In this document: piece by piece, positions 1 through 9,806 of the stretch
How positions within the stretch are numbered: position 1 is the stretch's first letter
Layout of the letters: each line of letters opens with the position of its first letter
Source: MWBF01 sp040772005
Lineage (GTDB): Bacteria > Chloroflexota > Anaerolineae > CG2-30-64-16
Length of the DNA: 64,000 nucleotides
NCBI GenBank assembly: GCA_040772005.1
Contig: JAXGYZ010000010.1
Span: 175,568-239,567 of the forward strand
Direction: 5' to 3'
Position numbers and translations under genes: made by a program
Notes under the pieces: model-generated
Databases searched by the model: none
What the model saw: only the letters and a program-made list of their open reading frames with translations
Told to the model about the DNA's origin: nothing

Positions 1-3000
1 CGGCGTGTGGCTTCGTGGCCGGCGTGCCGAGGTTGCAGCCGCTGGCGGCCGCGTTGTAAGTGTAGCTGCCGAGCGCGGTCTGACTCTCGAGATTGCCGTC
101 GGCGCTGTAGTCGTAGGTTCGCGCCTCATAGAACCCGTTGCCGAGCGGCGCACTGAGCGCCACGCAGTTGGCATCCCCGATGTGCGCCTGCTTCAGGCGG
201 TTGAGCGCATCATAGACGAAGCACTGCCGCTGGCCGCTGTTGTGGTCGTCGCGGATGCGGGTGACGTTGCCGGCCAGGTCGTAGGCATAGGTTAGATTCT
301 GCAACCCGGCGCCGCCGCTGCCGATCCCGCTGCGGATCTGATTCAGCCGTCCGCCCGACAGGACGTGCCAGGCATAGTAGACATAGTCGGTCTGTAAGCC
401 GTTGGGCCGGAACACGCGCAGGTCGAGCTGGCCCGCCGCGTCGTAGACCGAGCTGCTGACGTAAGGGTCCAGGCTGCTGCTCAGGCTGTTGGGCAGCAGG
501 GCGGCGGTGTAAGTCGTGGTCACCGCTTCGCCATCGGGATAGGTCACGCTTGTCATCCGGTCCGCCGCGTTGTAGCCGTACCCGGTCACGAACGTGCCGC
601 CGCCGATGCCGTAGACGCTGCGCGTTTCCTGCGTCACCCGACCGTAGCGGTCGTAGACCCAGCTCACGCTGCCGGCGCTGTTGGTCAGGCTCGTGCGCCG
701 GCCCACCCCAAACTGGCTGCTGCCGTCGTAGGCGTCGTAGCTGTGCGTCGCCCGCCCGGTCAACGTCCCCTGGCAGTCGTGGACCACGTCCGTATCTTCC
801 TGCACCGTGGTCAGCCGGTTCAGCCCGTCGTAGGCGTAGCACAGTTTCTTGCCGCGCGCATCGGTTTGGCGGGTCAGGTTGCCGGCCGCATCGTAGCCGT
901 AGCTCCATGCGCCCATGTCCGGGTCGCTCAACGTGCTTTTGCGGCCGAACGCGTCATAGCCGATGGTCGTCTGGTTGCCCGCGGCGTCCTGGGTGGCGGT
1001 CAGCCGGCCCAGCGCATCATAGGTGTAGCGCGTGTCGTCCTTCACGCCCCAGGTCGGGTTCGGCGCACCCACCGGCCACGTGCCATCGCTCTCAGAAGTC
1101 ACCGCCAGGTTGCCGAAGGCATCATAGGCCCGGCGCACGAAATGACGGTTGGCGTCAATCGCATAGACCGCCGGCCGCGAAAGATTGAAGTCGGGATCGA
1201 GGGCGTTATACTCCACCCGGTAAGCGTTTTGCGTGAAAGTGCCGTCGGGCAGGGTGGCTTGGCTGAGCCGGCCCTGGGCATCGTAAGCGAACAGGCTGTG
1301 CGGCAGGCCGCTCCAATTGCCCGGACTGCGGTAGGCCGGCGCGCCGGCCGCCAGGTCGCCCGCCACGAACACGGGCACGCTCGTGTGTTCGGCCGCATCG
1401 AACCAGGTATAGGCGGTCGTCGTCTCGACGTGCTGGCCGCCGTCGGCCTCCGTTTTCGGTTGCAGCACCCGGCCGAAGCCGTCGTAGAAGGTGTAGGTGT
1501 GGTGATAGCCGTCGCCCGCGCTCTCGTCGCGCTGCTCGACATGCACCCAGAATGGCTGATCCGGCCCCACCCCGCCCACGCCCCGATAGGTGTAGCGCTG
1601 CGTAGCCGCGCCCGTCTCCAGCGGCAGGCTGACGGCCGTGAGCCGCCCCAGGTCGTCGTACGTATACTGCGTCGCGACGTTGTTGGGGTCCACCATGCGC
1701 TCCGGCAGGCCGAAGCGCGCCGCGCTGAACGCCAATGTCCCGTCTGCGGCATTGCACCCGCCGGCCACGCCCCCCGGCACGCCATGATAGAAGAGTTTGG
1801 TCGTGTGGTTCGTCGTGGGGTCCAGGACCTTGCGCGCGCAGACCGGGAACGTGCCGAACCAGCGGTCGTACTCGGTGGTCGTGGTGTTGCCGCTGGCGTC
1901 CTGCACGCTGGCGAGGTTGCCATAGCCGTCGTAGCCGTAGCTCTCGGTGTGGGTCGCGCCTGTGAGACTGCCGTTGAGCACGCCCAGCGTTTCGAGGTGC
2001 GTTAGCCGACCCTGAGTTGGCGGCGTCGTGTGCGCCTGATTGTCATACCGGTAGCGGCGCTCGGCCAGCAGTGTGGCTTCTGCGCCGCTGTAAGTCAGCG
2101 TCTTGCCGGGCCGGTCCACGATCCATTGCGTGGGGTTGGGATAGTACCAGGTCGCGCTGGCGCGTACCGGCGCGCTCGCCCAACCGGTTCCCGCCCCCGC
2201 GTACTCCTGGCTGCCGGTCAGGTTGCCGTACTGCACGTTGCCCTGGCGGGCCGGGTCGTAGGTGTAATCGGTGCGGCGCATGGCGAAGCTCAACTCGTAC
2301 TGGCGCTCCGCGCTGACCCGCACGAAGTAGGGCTTGTTCCAGGCGTCCAGCCCCGTGCCGAACGGCAGGCTGGCGGCGTCGGCCTGCCAGTCGGTCTCCT
2401 GGCGCGTCCATTCCTGCTGGCAGGTTGTGCCGTCGTAACCGGTGCAGAGATACGTGCGCTGTTCGCGCCCGGCCAGGGGACAGGACACGATGCGCGGGGT
2501 GGAGGCATTCGCATAGCACGGCGTCTGATTATAGACGTGCAGTGTTTGCCGGTTGTCCGGCTGCGTGACCCATACCCGGGCGAAGCCGCCCGCGTCATCA
2601 AGCCAGCCGGAACTGTTGTAGCGCCAGATGGCCTGTTGGTTCGTCACCCGGTCAATTTCCGTGCGCGCGGTGATGATTTTGCGCGTCCAGTGGTCCTGGT
2701 ATTGCGTCTGCGGGTACAGTTCGGCGGCCTCGAATGTTACTTTGCCGCCGAATGCATTCTGCGCGCTGGTGAGGTAGCCGTAAGCGGTATAGGCCGACCC
2801 TGGGTTGTCGTAGGTGAAGCTGGCTGACAAACCGGCAATACCGCCCCATTCGGTGATGCTGTCCAGGTTGAGCAAGGCATCCGGTCCCTGCACTGTGCTG
2901 CCTGGCTGGCTATGCGACAGGTCATAATGCCGCACCTCGCGCCAGTCGCCGGCGGTAGGCTGGGCCTGGACGGTGATCGTCGCCAGCCGGTCAGCGGTCC

Positions 3001-4795
3001 AGTGGTGATAGGTGTCGGCGCTTTGCCAGTTGGCCGGCCGGCTCAGCCGGTCGCCGGCATAGGCGAGCTGGATGCGCGTGCGACCGCCGTTGTAGCTGAT
3101 GCTTTGCAGGTGGATTTCCCGGATGTACAGACCTGCGACGACGTTTTGATCCGGCACGCACTCGTGGTTTTGCACTTCGTTATACTGCGCCCAACCGGAG
3201 GTGGCCCAGGTGTAGGTGATCTGGTTGCCCTGCGGGTCTTGGACTGCCACTAACGGCACCGTCACGCCCAGGTGATCGCGATAGGAGGTATAGCGCGGGC
3301 TGCAGCCCCACTGGGTCGCCATGGGATAGAGCGCGCTCCACTGGTTGGCCGCATCTTTGCCCACCTTGCCATAGTAATGGTAACGCAGCCCGTCGCGCGT
3401 CGTGACCCACCACTCTGACCAGGCCCAGCTATTGGCGTCCCAGTCACAGCAGTTAACGTTTACGGTATGCGTGATTTTGAGGAAGGGGTCTTCCTTCGCC
3501 ACCCACACGCCATTGCTGCCTTCGATGAAGACCAGGCTATAGCTCTGCCCGCGCAGCACCAGGGTGGCAAAGCGTTCCTGGCCGTCGGTATAGACGGCGT
3601 CCGCGCCGGCCAGTTGCCAGCCATGCCCAACCACGCTGTAGTAGCCGGTCATGCGGCGGTGGTCCGGGCTTTGATAGCGCAACGCCAGGTAAGGTGTTAG
3701 CCCGCCGCGGCCCGGCGGCAGGGTCAGGTCATACTGGTAGTTGATTGCCCGGCTGTACAGGGCTGCCTGCGCGCCGCGCACCTGGGAGAGCTGCGGGGTG
3801 ATGGTATCGGGGGTGCTGCTGGTCACGGCCACCGCAAAGGTCCCGCCGTAGTCCACTGCGGCCTGGATTTCGGCAGTGCTCGCCGCAGTTGGGACATCGA
3901 GGGGTTGCCAGGTCCCAGCGGTCTCGTTATAGTGGAGTAACTGGGGGGTGCCGCGCGCCGTACGCGGGTAGTGCACCTTAAGCTGCACCGGGGCGGTCAG
4001 GCGTTGGGCGACGGAACCATCTGCGGCGGCTGCGTCCACCGTGAACGCGTAAGCCAGTCCCTCCGGCGGATTGGGCACGTCCGGCCGCGCCCGGTAACTG
4101 AAGCGGGTGGCTGCGGTAAGCTGCGCTGGCACGCGCAGCAACACGCGATCATCGGTCGAACGTAGCCAGCCCGCCTGCCTTGGCGCTACCTCAACGTCAT
4201 TGTTGCCGGGTGACACGATTTCGACCACGGCCGTGCTGCTCGCTGCCGCGGGCGGCTGGGCGGTCGTGGCGGTGACCGTATGGGTCACTGTCGCGCCGAG
4301 GGCTAATCCCTGCACGCGCGCCTGAAAGCTGCCCGTGATGATGGTGCCCGCGGTCAACTTCGGCACTTGCCAGGTCAACGCGTTCTCGCTGGCCGTGGAC
4401 TCGAAGCCCCGCGCGCTGTCGGTGACGTAAAGCAGGCCGTCGGGCAGCGTATCCTGGATGACCAGCGCGGTCAGATCGCTTGCCGCGCCGGCCGCGGCCG
4501 TGACGGTGACGGTCAGCACATCTCCCGGCTCGACCCAGTTGGGCGTGACCTGCAGGGCCAACGTCAGGGGCGCAATCTGCGGCGTCGCCACCGGCGGCGG
4601 CAGCGGTGAGTCGAACGTAGAGTTGAGTGTGGGATCCGGGGACGCCGTGGGCGCCTCAGGCTCAGTGAGGCTGGCCGCCGCTGCAGCCGAAACAGGCCGC
4701 ACGGCCAGGCCGCTGGCGGGGAACAGGCTCGCTTCCAGCACCAACACTCCGACGAGCAGATAACGGGCAACCGTGGACCAGGGACGACGCGACAT
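1..4795 (-). CDS. Large exported Rhs/YD-repeat protein, 3' end beyond window
   Basis: The frame is open from an ATG at 4795 to the window edge (about 1598 codons). Codons checked near 919 and near the start are in the same frame, so this is one gene. The start has GGAG at 4803-4806. The protein begins with a signal peptide (residues 1-35), a Pro/Ala-rich linker, and DUF11-like adhesive repeats (about 85-190, motif PNWVEPGDVLTVTV). A SpvB/Rhs-type entry (PPGRGGLTPYLALRYQS) follows, then many YD repeats (YDAAGNLT, YDALNRL, YDAFGRK). The C-terminal tip is not in the window. Known family role: large cell-surface beta-cocoon proteins, often polymorphic toxins. It is the only Rhs gene here with an intact export signal and is probably the parental locus of the truncated cassettes at 5-14 kb. 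The 284 bases upstream hold no gene. Confidence 0.85.
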   Translation of the reverse strand, partial: MSRRPWSTVARYLLVGVLVLEASLFPASGLAVRPVSAAAAASLTEPEAPTASPDPTLNSTFDSPLPPPVATPQIAPLTLALQVTPNWVEPGDVLTVTVTAAAGAASDLTALVIQDTLPDGLLYVTDSARGFESTASENALTWQVPKLTAGTIITGSFQARVQGLALGATVTHTVTATTAQPPAAASSTAVVEIVSPGNNDVEVAPRQAGWLRSTDDRVLLRVPAQLTAATRFSYRARPDVPNPPEGLAYAFTVDAAAADGSVAQRLTAPVQLKVHYPRTARGTPQLLHYNETAGTWQPLDVPTAASTAEIQAAVDYGGTFAVAVTSSTPDTITPQLSQVRGAQAALYSRAINYQYDLTLPPGRGGLTPYLALRYQSPDHRRMTGYYSVVGHGWQLAGADAVYTDGQERFATLVLRGQSYSLVFIEGSNGVWVAKEDPFLKITHTVNVNCCDWDANSWAWSEWWVTTRDGLRYHYYGKVGKDAANQWSALYPMATQWGCSPRYTSYRDHLGVTVPLVAVQDPQGNQITYTWATSGWAQYNEVQNHECVPDQNVVAGLYIREIHLQSISYNGGRTRIQLAYAGDRLSRPANWQSADTYHHWTADRLATITVQAQPTAGDWREVRHYDLSHSQPGSTVQGPDALLNLDSITEWGGIAGLSASFTYDNPGSAYTAYGYLTSAQNAFGGKVTFEAAELYPQTQYQDHWTRKIITARTEIDRVTNQQAIWRYNSSGWLDDAGGFARVWVTQPDNRQTLHVYNQTPCYANASTPRIVSCPLAGREQRTYLCTGYDGTTCQQEWTRQETDWQADAASLPFGTGLDAWNKPYFVRVSAERQYELSFAMRRTDYTYDPARQGNVQYGNLTGSQEYAGAGTGWASAPVRASATWYYPNPTQWIVDRPGKTLTYSGAEATLLAERRYRYDNQAHTTPPTQGRLTHLETLGVLNGSLTGATHTESYGYDGYGNLASVQDASGNTTTTEYDRWFGTFPVCARKVLDPTTNHTTKLFYHGVPGGVAGGCNAADGTLAFSAARFGLPERMVDPNNVATQYTYDDLGRLTAVSLPLETGAATQRYTYRGVGGVGPDQPFWVHVEQRDESAGDGYHHTYTFYDGFGRVLQPKTEADGGQHVETTTAYTWFDAAEHTSVPVFVAGDLAAGAPAYRSPGNWSGLPHSLFAYDAQGRLSQATLPDGTFTQNAYRVEYNALDPDFNLSRPAVYAIDANRHFVRRAYDAFGNLAVTSESDGTWPVGAPNPTWGVKDDTRYTYDALGRLTATQDAAGNQTTIGYDAFGRKSTLSDPDMGAWSYGYDAAGNLTRQTDARGKKLCYAYDGLNRLTTVQEDTDVVHDCQGTLTGRATHSYDAYDGSSQFGVGRRTSLTNSAGSVSWVYDRYGRVTQETRSVYGIGGGTFVTGYGYNAADRMTSVTYPDGEAVTTTYTAALLPNSLSSSLDPYVSSSVYDAAGQLDLRVFRPNGLQTDYVYYAWHVLSGGRLNQIRSGIGSGGAGLQNLTYAYDLAGNVTRIRDDHNSGQRQCFVYDALNRLKQAHIGDANCVALSAPLGNGFYEARTYDYSADGNLESQTALGSYTYNAAASGCNLGTPATKPHA

Positions 4796-4814
4796 CGCGC
4801 AACTCCGGATGAGA

Positions 4815-4839
4815 GATAACGTCAAATGTGATAACGTCA
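4815..4839. repeat. Two direct copies of GATAACGTCA ahead of the Rhs start
   Basis: GATAACGTCA occurs at 4815-4824 and 4830-4839, spaced 15 bp start to start. It lies 20-45 bases upstream of the large Rhs start codon, so it could be an operator or part of a promoter. No clear -35/-10 pair was found there. Confidence 0.35.
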
Positions 4840-5079
4840 GGGGAGGGATGTGATCCGGACGCCCTCAGCACCGGGCACAGGCTGAGGCGGGCGCAAAGCC
4901 CAACTGATGTCCAGTGTACGCAGAAATTGTGCTTGTGTCAAACGGAGCAATTCTGTATGTGCAAGCCTGCTTGCCCACCAGTGCCAGCCGGCCGAGCAGG
5001 TCGCTCTGCACGCCCGGTGGCAATCTGCCCTCCGCACACCGGCGCAATCACCGACCTGTGGGACAGGACCTTGCGGATG

Positions 5080-5387
5080 TGGATGTAGCTCAGCCCCTCG
5101 CCGCCGGGCAGCCCCTGCTCGTGGTACTGCCCGGTGAAACGTTTCGTCGTCACGCCGCTGAAGGCGCTGCCCCCGCGATTGCCGCCGTAGGGATAGTAGT
5201 AGTTCCGGTCCTTGACCGTGCCGTCTCGGTTGACCAGCACGCTGGTCGAACGCAGGTGATCGCTCACCACGTAGAAGACGCTGTTGTCACTCGCGTAGCC
5301 CGTGCGCCGGATGGCCCCACCCTCGTAGTATTTGGTCACGGCGCCGTTCTGCCATTCGTACAGCCCCGCGATATAGATGGTGGTCAC
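5080..5387 (-). pseudogene. Rhs core fragment (late core, truncated at both ends)
   Basis: The translation from 5387 starts at TTIYIAGLYEWQNG and runs to PGGEGLSY, then diverges into unrelated sequence (IHIRKVLSHR). This matches the late Rhs core of the genes at 6059-8572 and 10750-14472, which continue YYNARWYD. No start context, export signal or C-terminal tip is present. It begins at the same core position where the fragment at 9803-10030 stops (GVTT then YIAGL), so the two could be halves of one former gene. It is most likely a non-functional remnant. Confidence 0.75.
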
Positions 5388-5510
5388 TCAGTTCCTCAGA
5401 CTTCAGACCGGACCTGGCAACTTAGGCTAACGAGTGAACCAGGAAAGATAGAATCCGCACTTGTCAACCCAAGCCACACGAGACTCTATCCTGGCCAGCA
5501 ATCTGCTAGC

Positions 5511-6056
5511 TTATACCCCTCCTGCTTGCGTTGGGCCTGACACATAGCGCGCCATTTGCCACCCATGCCATATGCCGATGCCAGCAGCCACGGTGAGAAT
5601 AACAGCCAATTCCTGAAGATCGCCTTGGTGCATGGATAGTAGTCCGCGACGATATCCAAAGGGGTTGAACCGTAGTGATATCTCCATCAATACCAGGCCG
5701 ACACAGATCCCCATGGCAGTGCCGACCGCCAGGCTCACCGCCCTCGGTGCCCTTAGTAGCCTCAGGACAATCCACTGCAGCAAGGCATTGATTGTTCCAG
5801 CCACCAGGAAAAGTGGACCAGTGGCGAGCAACCACATCATTCCGTACACGACCCCTTCCACCAACCCATTCCATAAAGACAACCTGTAATTGTCCCTGTA
5901 CGCTAGGAGCGCATAACTCCAGATCGTGCCTGCCCAGAGCAGAGCCACAAGGACGCCCGATCCATATAAGGTTGCCATGCAGCCTAGTCGAGTTCCATGT
6001 CGCACCGCGTGCGCAAGGCTAACCGGAGCCGGCGACGGGGGTCTCTCAGAGTTCAT
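5511..6056 (-). CDS. Small polytopic membrane protein behind Rhs cassette (candidate immunity protein)
   Basis: About 181 residues with roughly four hydrophobic segments, for example around YGSGVLVALLWAGTIW and WLLATGPLFLVAG. The ATG at 6056 is chosen because it lies 2 bases after the stop of the preceding Rhs gene, which suggests translational coupling. A longer start at 6092 would overlap the Rhs end. No family was recognised. Its position directly behind an Rhs C-terminal tip is the usual place of an immunity gene in polymorphic toxin loci, and a membrane location would suit protection against a toxin acting at the envelope. That role rests on position only. Confidence 0.6.
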   Translation of the reverse strand: MNSERPPSPAPVSLAHAVRHGTRLGCMATLYGSGVLVALLWAGTIWSYALLAYRDNYRLSLWNGLVEGVVYGMMWLLATGPLFLVAGTINALLQWIVLRLLRAPRAVSLAVGTAMGICVGLVLMEISLRFNPFGYRRGLLSMHQGDLQELAVILTVAAGIGIWHGWQMARYVSGPTQAGGV

Positions 6057-6058
6057 AC

Positions 6059-8572
6059 TTAGTAGCCCTCCGATACATTGAAAACGAGCCAATTCGCCAG
6101 ATCGCGATTGCTACTCAGGATGCCGAACAAGATCTGTGTTCCAAGGACATAACCGAGAGTACTCAAACGCAGGTCTTCTAGGCTATTGCCTGGCCGGTCG
6201 GCTGTTGGCGTGAAGGGAACTTGGCCAAGTAGAGGCTCAAGTAGTTCATCCATTTTCGCCATGTCGGTATCCGTAATGTTGGTATTCGTAGCGTAAATCG
6301 CTGCTATCTGGAACGCAAAAACCCCCGTGTTGTAGTAGGTAGCTGCGGCCTTTTCTATCTGCTGAATCAGGTGCTGATCCCCAGTCTGCTCGTGTCCAAT
6401 AATCAATGCGCCTGGACTTCTTCTCAGCCCCATAGTGATGGCACTCAACAAATGACCTACCTGCCGACTTTGCGCCTCTCGTGTGTTTGATCCCCAGACC
6501 TCGTGATACCAATGCTCATCGCCCAGTTCTGCCCGGAAACCTCGATCGCCCTTCTCACCGCCGAGATGGCGAAAGTTTCCTCCTACTGTGAAACCAATGA
6601 AGCGGTCTATTTGCGTTTTGCCTGTTGCGTTCAACTCGTAAGTGTCATTGAGAACAGCGTTCATCCGTCTCCTGGCACTGTCATGTCCCCGCTGGATGAT
6701 CGATATAAGATGGAAAAGCGGAGAGTAATTAGGGTTAAAGTAAACATAACCTCCTGGCGTGAATCTAATTGCATTGCAATCTGCGTTCTGACACTCGTAG
6801 TGACCTGTGGGATCTAGGTAGCGTAATGGATTCCTATCTACATACGCATACCTGTTGAACGTTTGAGGATTTCCCGGGCTGGGCACGAGGGTATCCGCGC
6901 TGATGAACACGGCGATCTGGCTGTCGTACCACCGGGCGTTGTAGTAGCTCAGCCCCTCGCCGCCGGGCAGCCCCTGCTCGTGATACTGCCCGGTGAAGCG
7001 CTTCGTCGTGATGCCGCTGAAGGCGCTGCCGCCCCGGTTCCCGCCGTAGGGATAGTAGTAACTCCGGCTGTTGACCGTGCCGTCCTGGTTGACCAGCACG
7101 TTGGTCGAACGCAGGTGATCGCTCACTACATAGAATACGCCGTTGTCACTCGCGTAGCCCATCCGCCGGATGGCCCCACCCTCGTAGTATTTGGTCACCG
7201 CGCCGCCCTGCCACTCGTACAGCCCCGCGATGTAGACGGTGGTCACGCCCGCAACAGTTCCCATGACGCGATTACCGTCGGCGTCGTACACGAAGCTGGC
7301 GCTGACACTGGCGCCGGCCACGCCCACCAGCCGGTTGTCGTAGTCGAAGGTCTGGGTGTACGTTGACCCGGCGATGATGCGGCTGGTCTGGTTGCCGACC
7401 GCGTCGTAGCCGTAGCTGTTGCCGAAGGCGCTGGTGACCGCGTGCGGCTGGCTGCCGTAGGTGTACGCGTTGCCGTTGTAGCTCGTCAGATTGCCGATGG
7501 CGTTGTAGGCATAGGTATGGCTGTACTGGCTGATGCCGATTGCAGTCGTCGCTGCGCTGGTCAGCCGATCCAGCCAGTCATAGCCGAAGGTCTGCACCAG
7601 GCCGCTGTTGGTTGCGTCGGTCAGCGTCTGCACGTTGCCCGCCAGGTCATAGGTGTAGCTCAACCTCTGCAACTCCTCGAACGGCGTGGCTTTGCCCGCC
7701 TGGAGCGTGTCCAGCCGCAGCGTGCTGGCGTTGTAGGTAGACTGGCGCGTGAAGCCGTTGGCCCCGGTATCGAGCCGCTGCTCGGTCACCCGGCCCTGCG
7801 CATCGTAGGCCGTGCTGGCGACGTATGGCGTGCCGTCGTCGCTTGTTACGCTGGCGAGCTGGCCCACGGCATTATAACCGAAGGTGACGATTTCCCCTGG
7901 CTGGCCCGCATTGCCGCCGGGGTAACGCAGCGTCGCGCGCTGGCCCAGGGGGGTGTAGGTGGTGTCGCAGCGGAAGACGCCCCCGCCCCCGCCCGGCACG
8001 GTGTATTGCTGCTGCAAGGGCCGGTTGAGGGCATCATAAGCCACGGTGGAGACCTCGGTTGTGCCCTGGCTGCTGTAGGCCAGGCTCTTGGACGGCAGGC
8101 CGAGTTGCCCGGTCGCGTCATACTGCCATTCCGCCAGGATCGTGCCGGTCGGGCTGTCCTGGCGCTTGCGGATCAGCCGATTCAGCGCATCATATTCCAG
8201 GTAGAGCCAACACTGCATGCCGTCGCGCTGGGCGGTCAGGTTGCCCGCCGCGTCGTAACCATACTGCCAACCGCCCATGTCCGGGTCGGTCATAGCAGTC
8301 TTGCGGCCTAACAGGTCGTAGCCGATGGTCGTGATGTTGTTGGCCGCATCGGTGACGCCGGTCAGCCGGCCGGCCAGGTCGTAGGCGTAGTTCGTCGTGT
8401 ATGTGCCGTCGCTGTTGTACTCGAGCACCTGGATCGTCTGGCCGAAGGCATCGGTGACGGCGTCCCGCCGGTGGTCGTTGGCATCGTAGCTCGCCGTGGT
8501 CCAGCCATCGTAGATCGTGCGGCTGGCGAGCTTCAGCACATTACAACCCACGCGGCCACTGCCTGACGGCAC
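6059..8572 (-). CDS. Rhs protein, N-terminally truncated, with variable C-terminal tip
   Basis: The open frame is 837 codons, but its GTG start gives a non-Rhs N-terminus. Recognisable Rhs core begins near residue 25 (YDANDHRRDAVTDAFG). There is no signal peptide. YD repeats run to the conserved core end (RFTGQYHEQGLPGGEGLSYYNARWYD, here shown as separate halves RFTGQYHEQG and LPGGEGLSYY, then RNPLRYLDPTGH). A unique tip of about 240 residues follows. The tip contains RQVGHLLSAITMG and ALIIGHEQTGD, which were not assigned to a toxin family. The membrane protein at 5511-6056 follows directly. The arrangement resembles a displaced Rhs-CT/immunity cassette that would need recombination into a full-length Rhs gene. 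The stretch 7313-8187 is nearly identical to 11989-12863. Confidence 0.75.
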   Translation of the reverse strand: MPSGSGRVGCNVLKLASRTIYDGWTTASYDANDHRRDAVTDAFGQTIQVLEYNSDGTYTTNYAYDLAGRLTGVTDAANNITTIGYDLLGRKTAMTDPDMGGWQYGYDAAGNLTAQRDGMQCWLYLEYDALNRLIRKRQDSPTGTILAEWQYDATGQLGLPSKSLAYSSQGTTEVSTVAYDALNRPLQQQYTVPGGGGGVFRCDTTYTPLGQRATLRYPGGNAGQPGEIVTFGYNAVGQLASVTSDDGTPYVASTAYDAQGRVTEQRLDTGANGFTRQSTYNASTLRLDTLQAGKATPFEELQRLSYTYDLAGNVQTLTDATNSGLVQTFGYDWLDRLTSAATTAIGISQYSHTYAYNAIGNLTSYNGNAYTYGSQPHAVTSAFGNSYGYDAVGNQTSRIIAGSTYTQTFDYDNRLVGVAGASVSASFVYDADGNRVMGTVAGVTTVYIAGLYEWQGGAVTKYYEGGAIRRMGYASDNGVFYVVSDHLRSTNVLVNQDGTVNSRSYYYPYGGNRGGSAFSGITTKRFTGQYHEQGLPGGEGLSYYNARWYDSQIAVFISADTLVPSPGNPQTFNRYAYVDRNPLRYLDPTGHYECQNADCNAIRFTPGGYVYFNPNYSPLFHLISIIQRGHDSARRRMNAVLNDTYELNATGKTQIDRFIGFTVGGNFRHLGGEKGDRGFRAELGDEHWYHEVWGSNTREAQSRQVGHLLSAITMGLRRSPGALIIGHEQTGDQHLIQQIEKAAATYYNTGVFAFQIAAIYATNTNITDTDMAKMDELLEPLLGQVPFTPTADRPGNSLEDLRLSTLGYVLGTQILFGILSSNRDLANWLVFNVSEGY
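7313..8187 (-). repeat. Near-identical Rhs core block, copy 1
   Basis: This block matches 11989-12863 at a constant offset of 4676 bases. Translations in more than one frame are identical over most of it, so the DNA itself is identical or nearly so. Just outside the block the two genes differ at several positions, as in a recent gene conversion or duplication tract. Confidence 0.85.
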
Positions 8573-8629
8573 TCAACACAGTTCATTTAGGACAAGAAGG
8601 TTAGTTACACCTAACGCAGGGCGAGCTAC

Positions 8630-9094
8630 TCAGGGTTGGATGAACCCCGGGGAGGGCCACTGCCCTAATCCAACCAGATACCACTTGCCGTCGACCTTCC
8701 TCAAAGTGAAGTTCGGCGCGCCCTCTGTATCACTCAGGACTTCGTCTCCTTGACGCAGTCTTGCGTGTTCGCTTGCTGACATAAGCGCGGTAGTGCCGTC
8801 ATTGCTAGTTACAAAGACCTCCAAGTTGACTAGTTCATACGTCACTCCAATAGATTTCATTCGCCGCAACACCTCTGGCATTCCATTGCGGGTGGGATCA
8901 TTAGGATCAATCAGGCTTGCCAGTAACTCGGCATCCGATTGTTCAAGGGCGCGATACATGGCTCTCAATGTAGCTTCAGGTGTAGATTGATCTGTCGCAG
9001 GAGTTACTTGTCTATAACAACTCGCTACGAGGCAAGATAAAACAGCAAGACCAAGGACGGTTCTGTACAAAATAAACTGTTGATTTACATTCAT
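8630..9094 (-). CDS. Small lipoprotein
   Basis: 154 residues, ATG at 9094 with an AAGGA-type site upstream. It has a lipoprotein signal with lipobox VASC (cysteine near residue 27). The mature part begins with a helix typical of NTF2/DUF4878-type proteins (TPEATLRAMYRALEQSDAELLASLID) shown here as TPEATLRAMYRAL and EQSDAELLASLID, and ends in beta-strands (VDGKWYLVGLGQW). That fold guess is tentative. It would be anchored on the outer face of the membrane. It lies just upstream of the Rhs gene ending at 6059, within the minus-strand run of Rhs pieces and small envelope proteins, so it may be an immunity or accessory protein of an Rhs cassette. Confidence 0.65.
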   Translation of the reverse strand: MNVNQQFILYRTVLGLAVLSCLVASCYRQVTPATDQSTPEATLRAMYRALEQSDAELLASLIDPNDPTRNGMPEVLRRMKSIGVTYELVNLEVFVTSNDGTTALMSASEHARLRQGDEVLSDTEGAPNFTLRKVDGKWYLVGLGQWPSPGFIQP

Positions 9095-9169
9095 TCGTCC
9101 AATCCTTTCTCAAGTGCATCGCGCTAGCGGGGACGAATTGTGCCGTGGGGTGACGGGGACATCATAGCC

Positions 9170-9806
9170 TCACTCCGGCCCAGGGATCGGTGCTGCCGGG
9201 GCCACTGCCCAGCGCTCGTCGAGCTTGACCAGCAACTCGACCAACGCGACTTCATCCAGCGCCGGCGCGGCCGATGGTGCGATTTCAGCTGAGAAGCGCA
9301 CCACAAACTCGCCATAGCGCGCTAGCATGCCACAACGCTGCGCATCTTTCACCTGTGGCGCAATGTAGCCGGCACATGCCACGTAGGCTTCGTCAGCAGA
9401 ATCGAGTTGCGCCGTCAGGTCTGGGCAGCCATGGCTTGAGAAATCGTGGCGCGGTGTAGAACACCTCGAGTTGGCGCTGATATTCATGTTGCGCCGCTGG
9501 CACCCGTTCGTAGCGATAGATCTCATGCACCACTGTGCCATAGCCTGCCATGTCGCGTAACACGTGTTCGATGGCACCATGGGAGTCGGCTGTTTGACCA
9601 ATAGATCGATTGCGCCAGCCCGGTGGGAACAGCGTAGCATCCATCGGCATGGCTTCGGTGGTAAATGGCCGTTGTGGGGCGAGGTCTCCAGATGTGCAGG
9701 CACTGGCTATCCAAACCAAGATGAACAGGATGAGTGCTCCTATCCGATGGATTCTCGGCGTCCTCGTGCTATTGTCTGGCATGGTTGTCAAACCACCCCG
9801 CTTCAC
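9170..9806 (-). pseudogene. Lipoprotein gene with a frameshift
   Basis: One frame (9806 to about 9440) gives a lipoprotein signal (ILFILVWIASACTSGD, start 9782 or GTG at 9806) and a plausible body ending EVFYTAPR. A second frame continues with SSHGCPDLTAQLDSADEAY through YGEFVVRFSAE to a stop at 9170. The two halves join near 9430-9455. The second half is Asp/Glu-rich and protein-like, and neither half is complete alone. Either the gene has decayed or the assembly has a one-base error. The GTG at 9806 overlaps the stop of the Rhs fragment 9803-10030 (GTGA), as expected for a gene coupled to an Rhs cassette. Confidence 0.65.

Noticed and set aside
1..4795. Possible frameshifts in the first Rhs gene, because only short minus-strand frames are closed within it
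   Set aside because: Codon positions near 919 and at the start (4795) are in the same frame and the translation reads as continuous Rhs. The gene simply has no stop inside the window.
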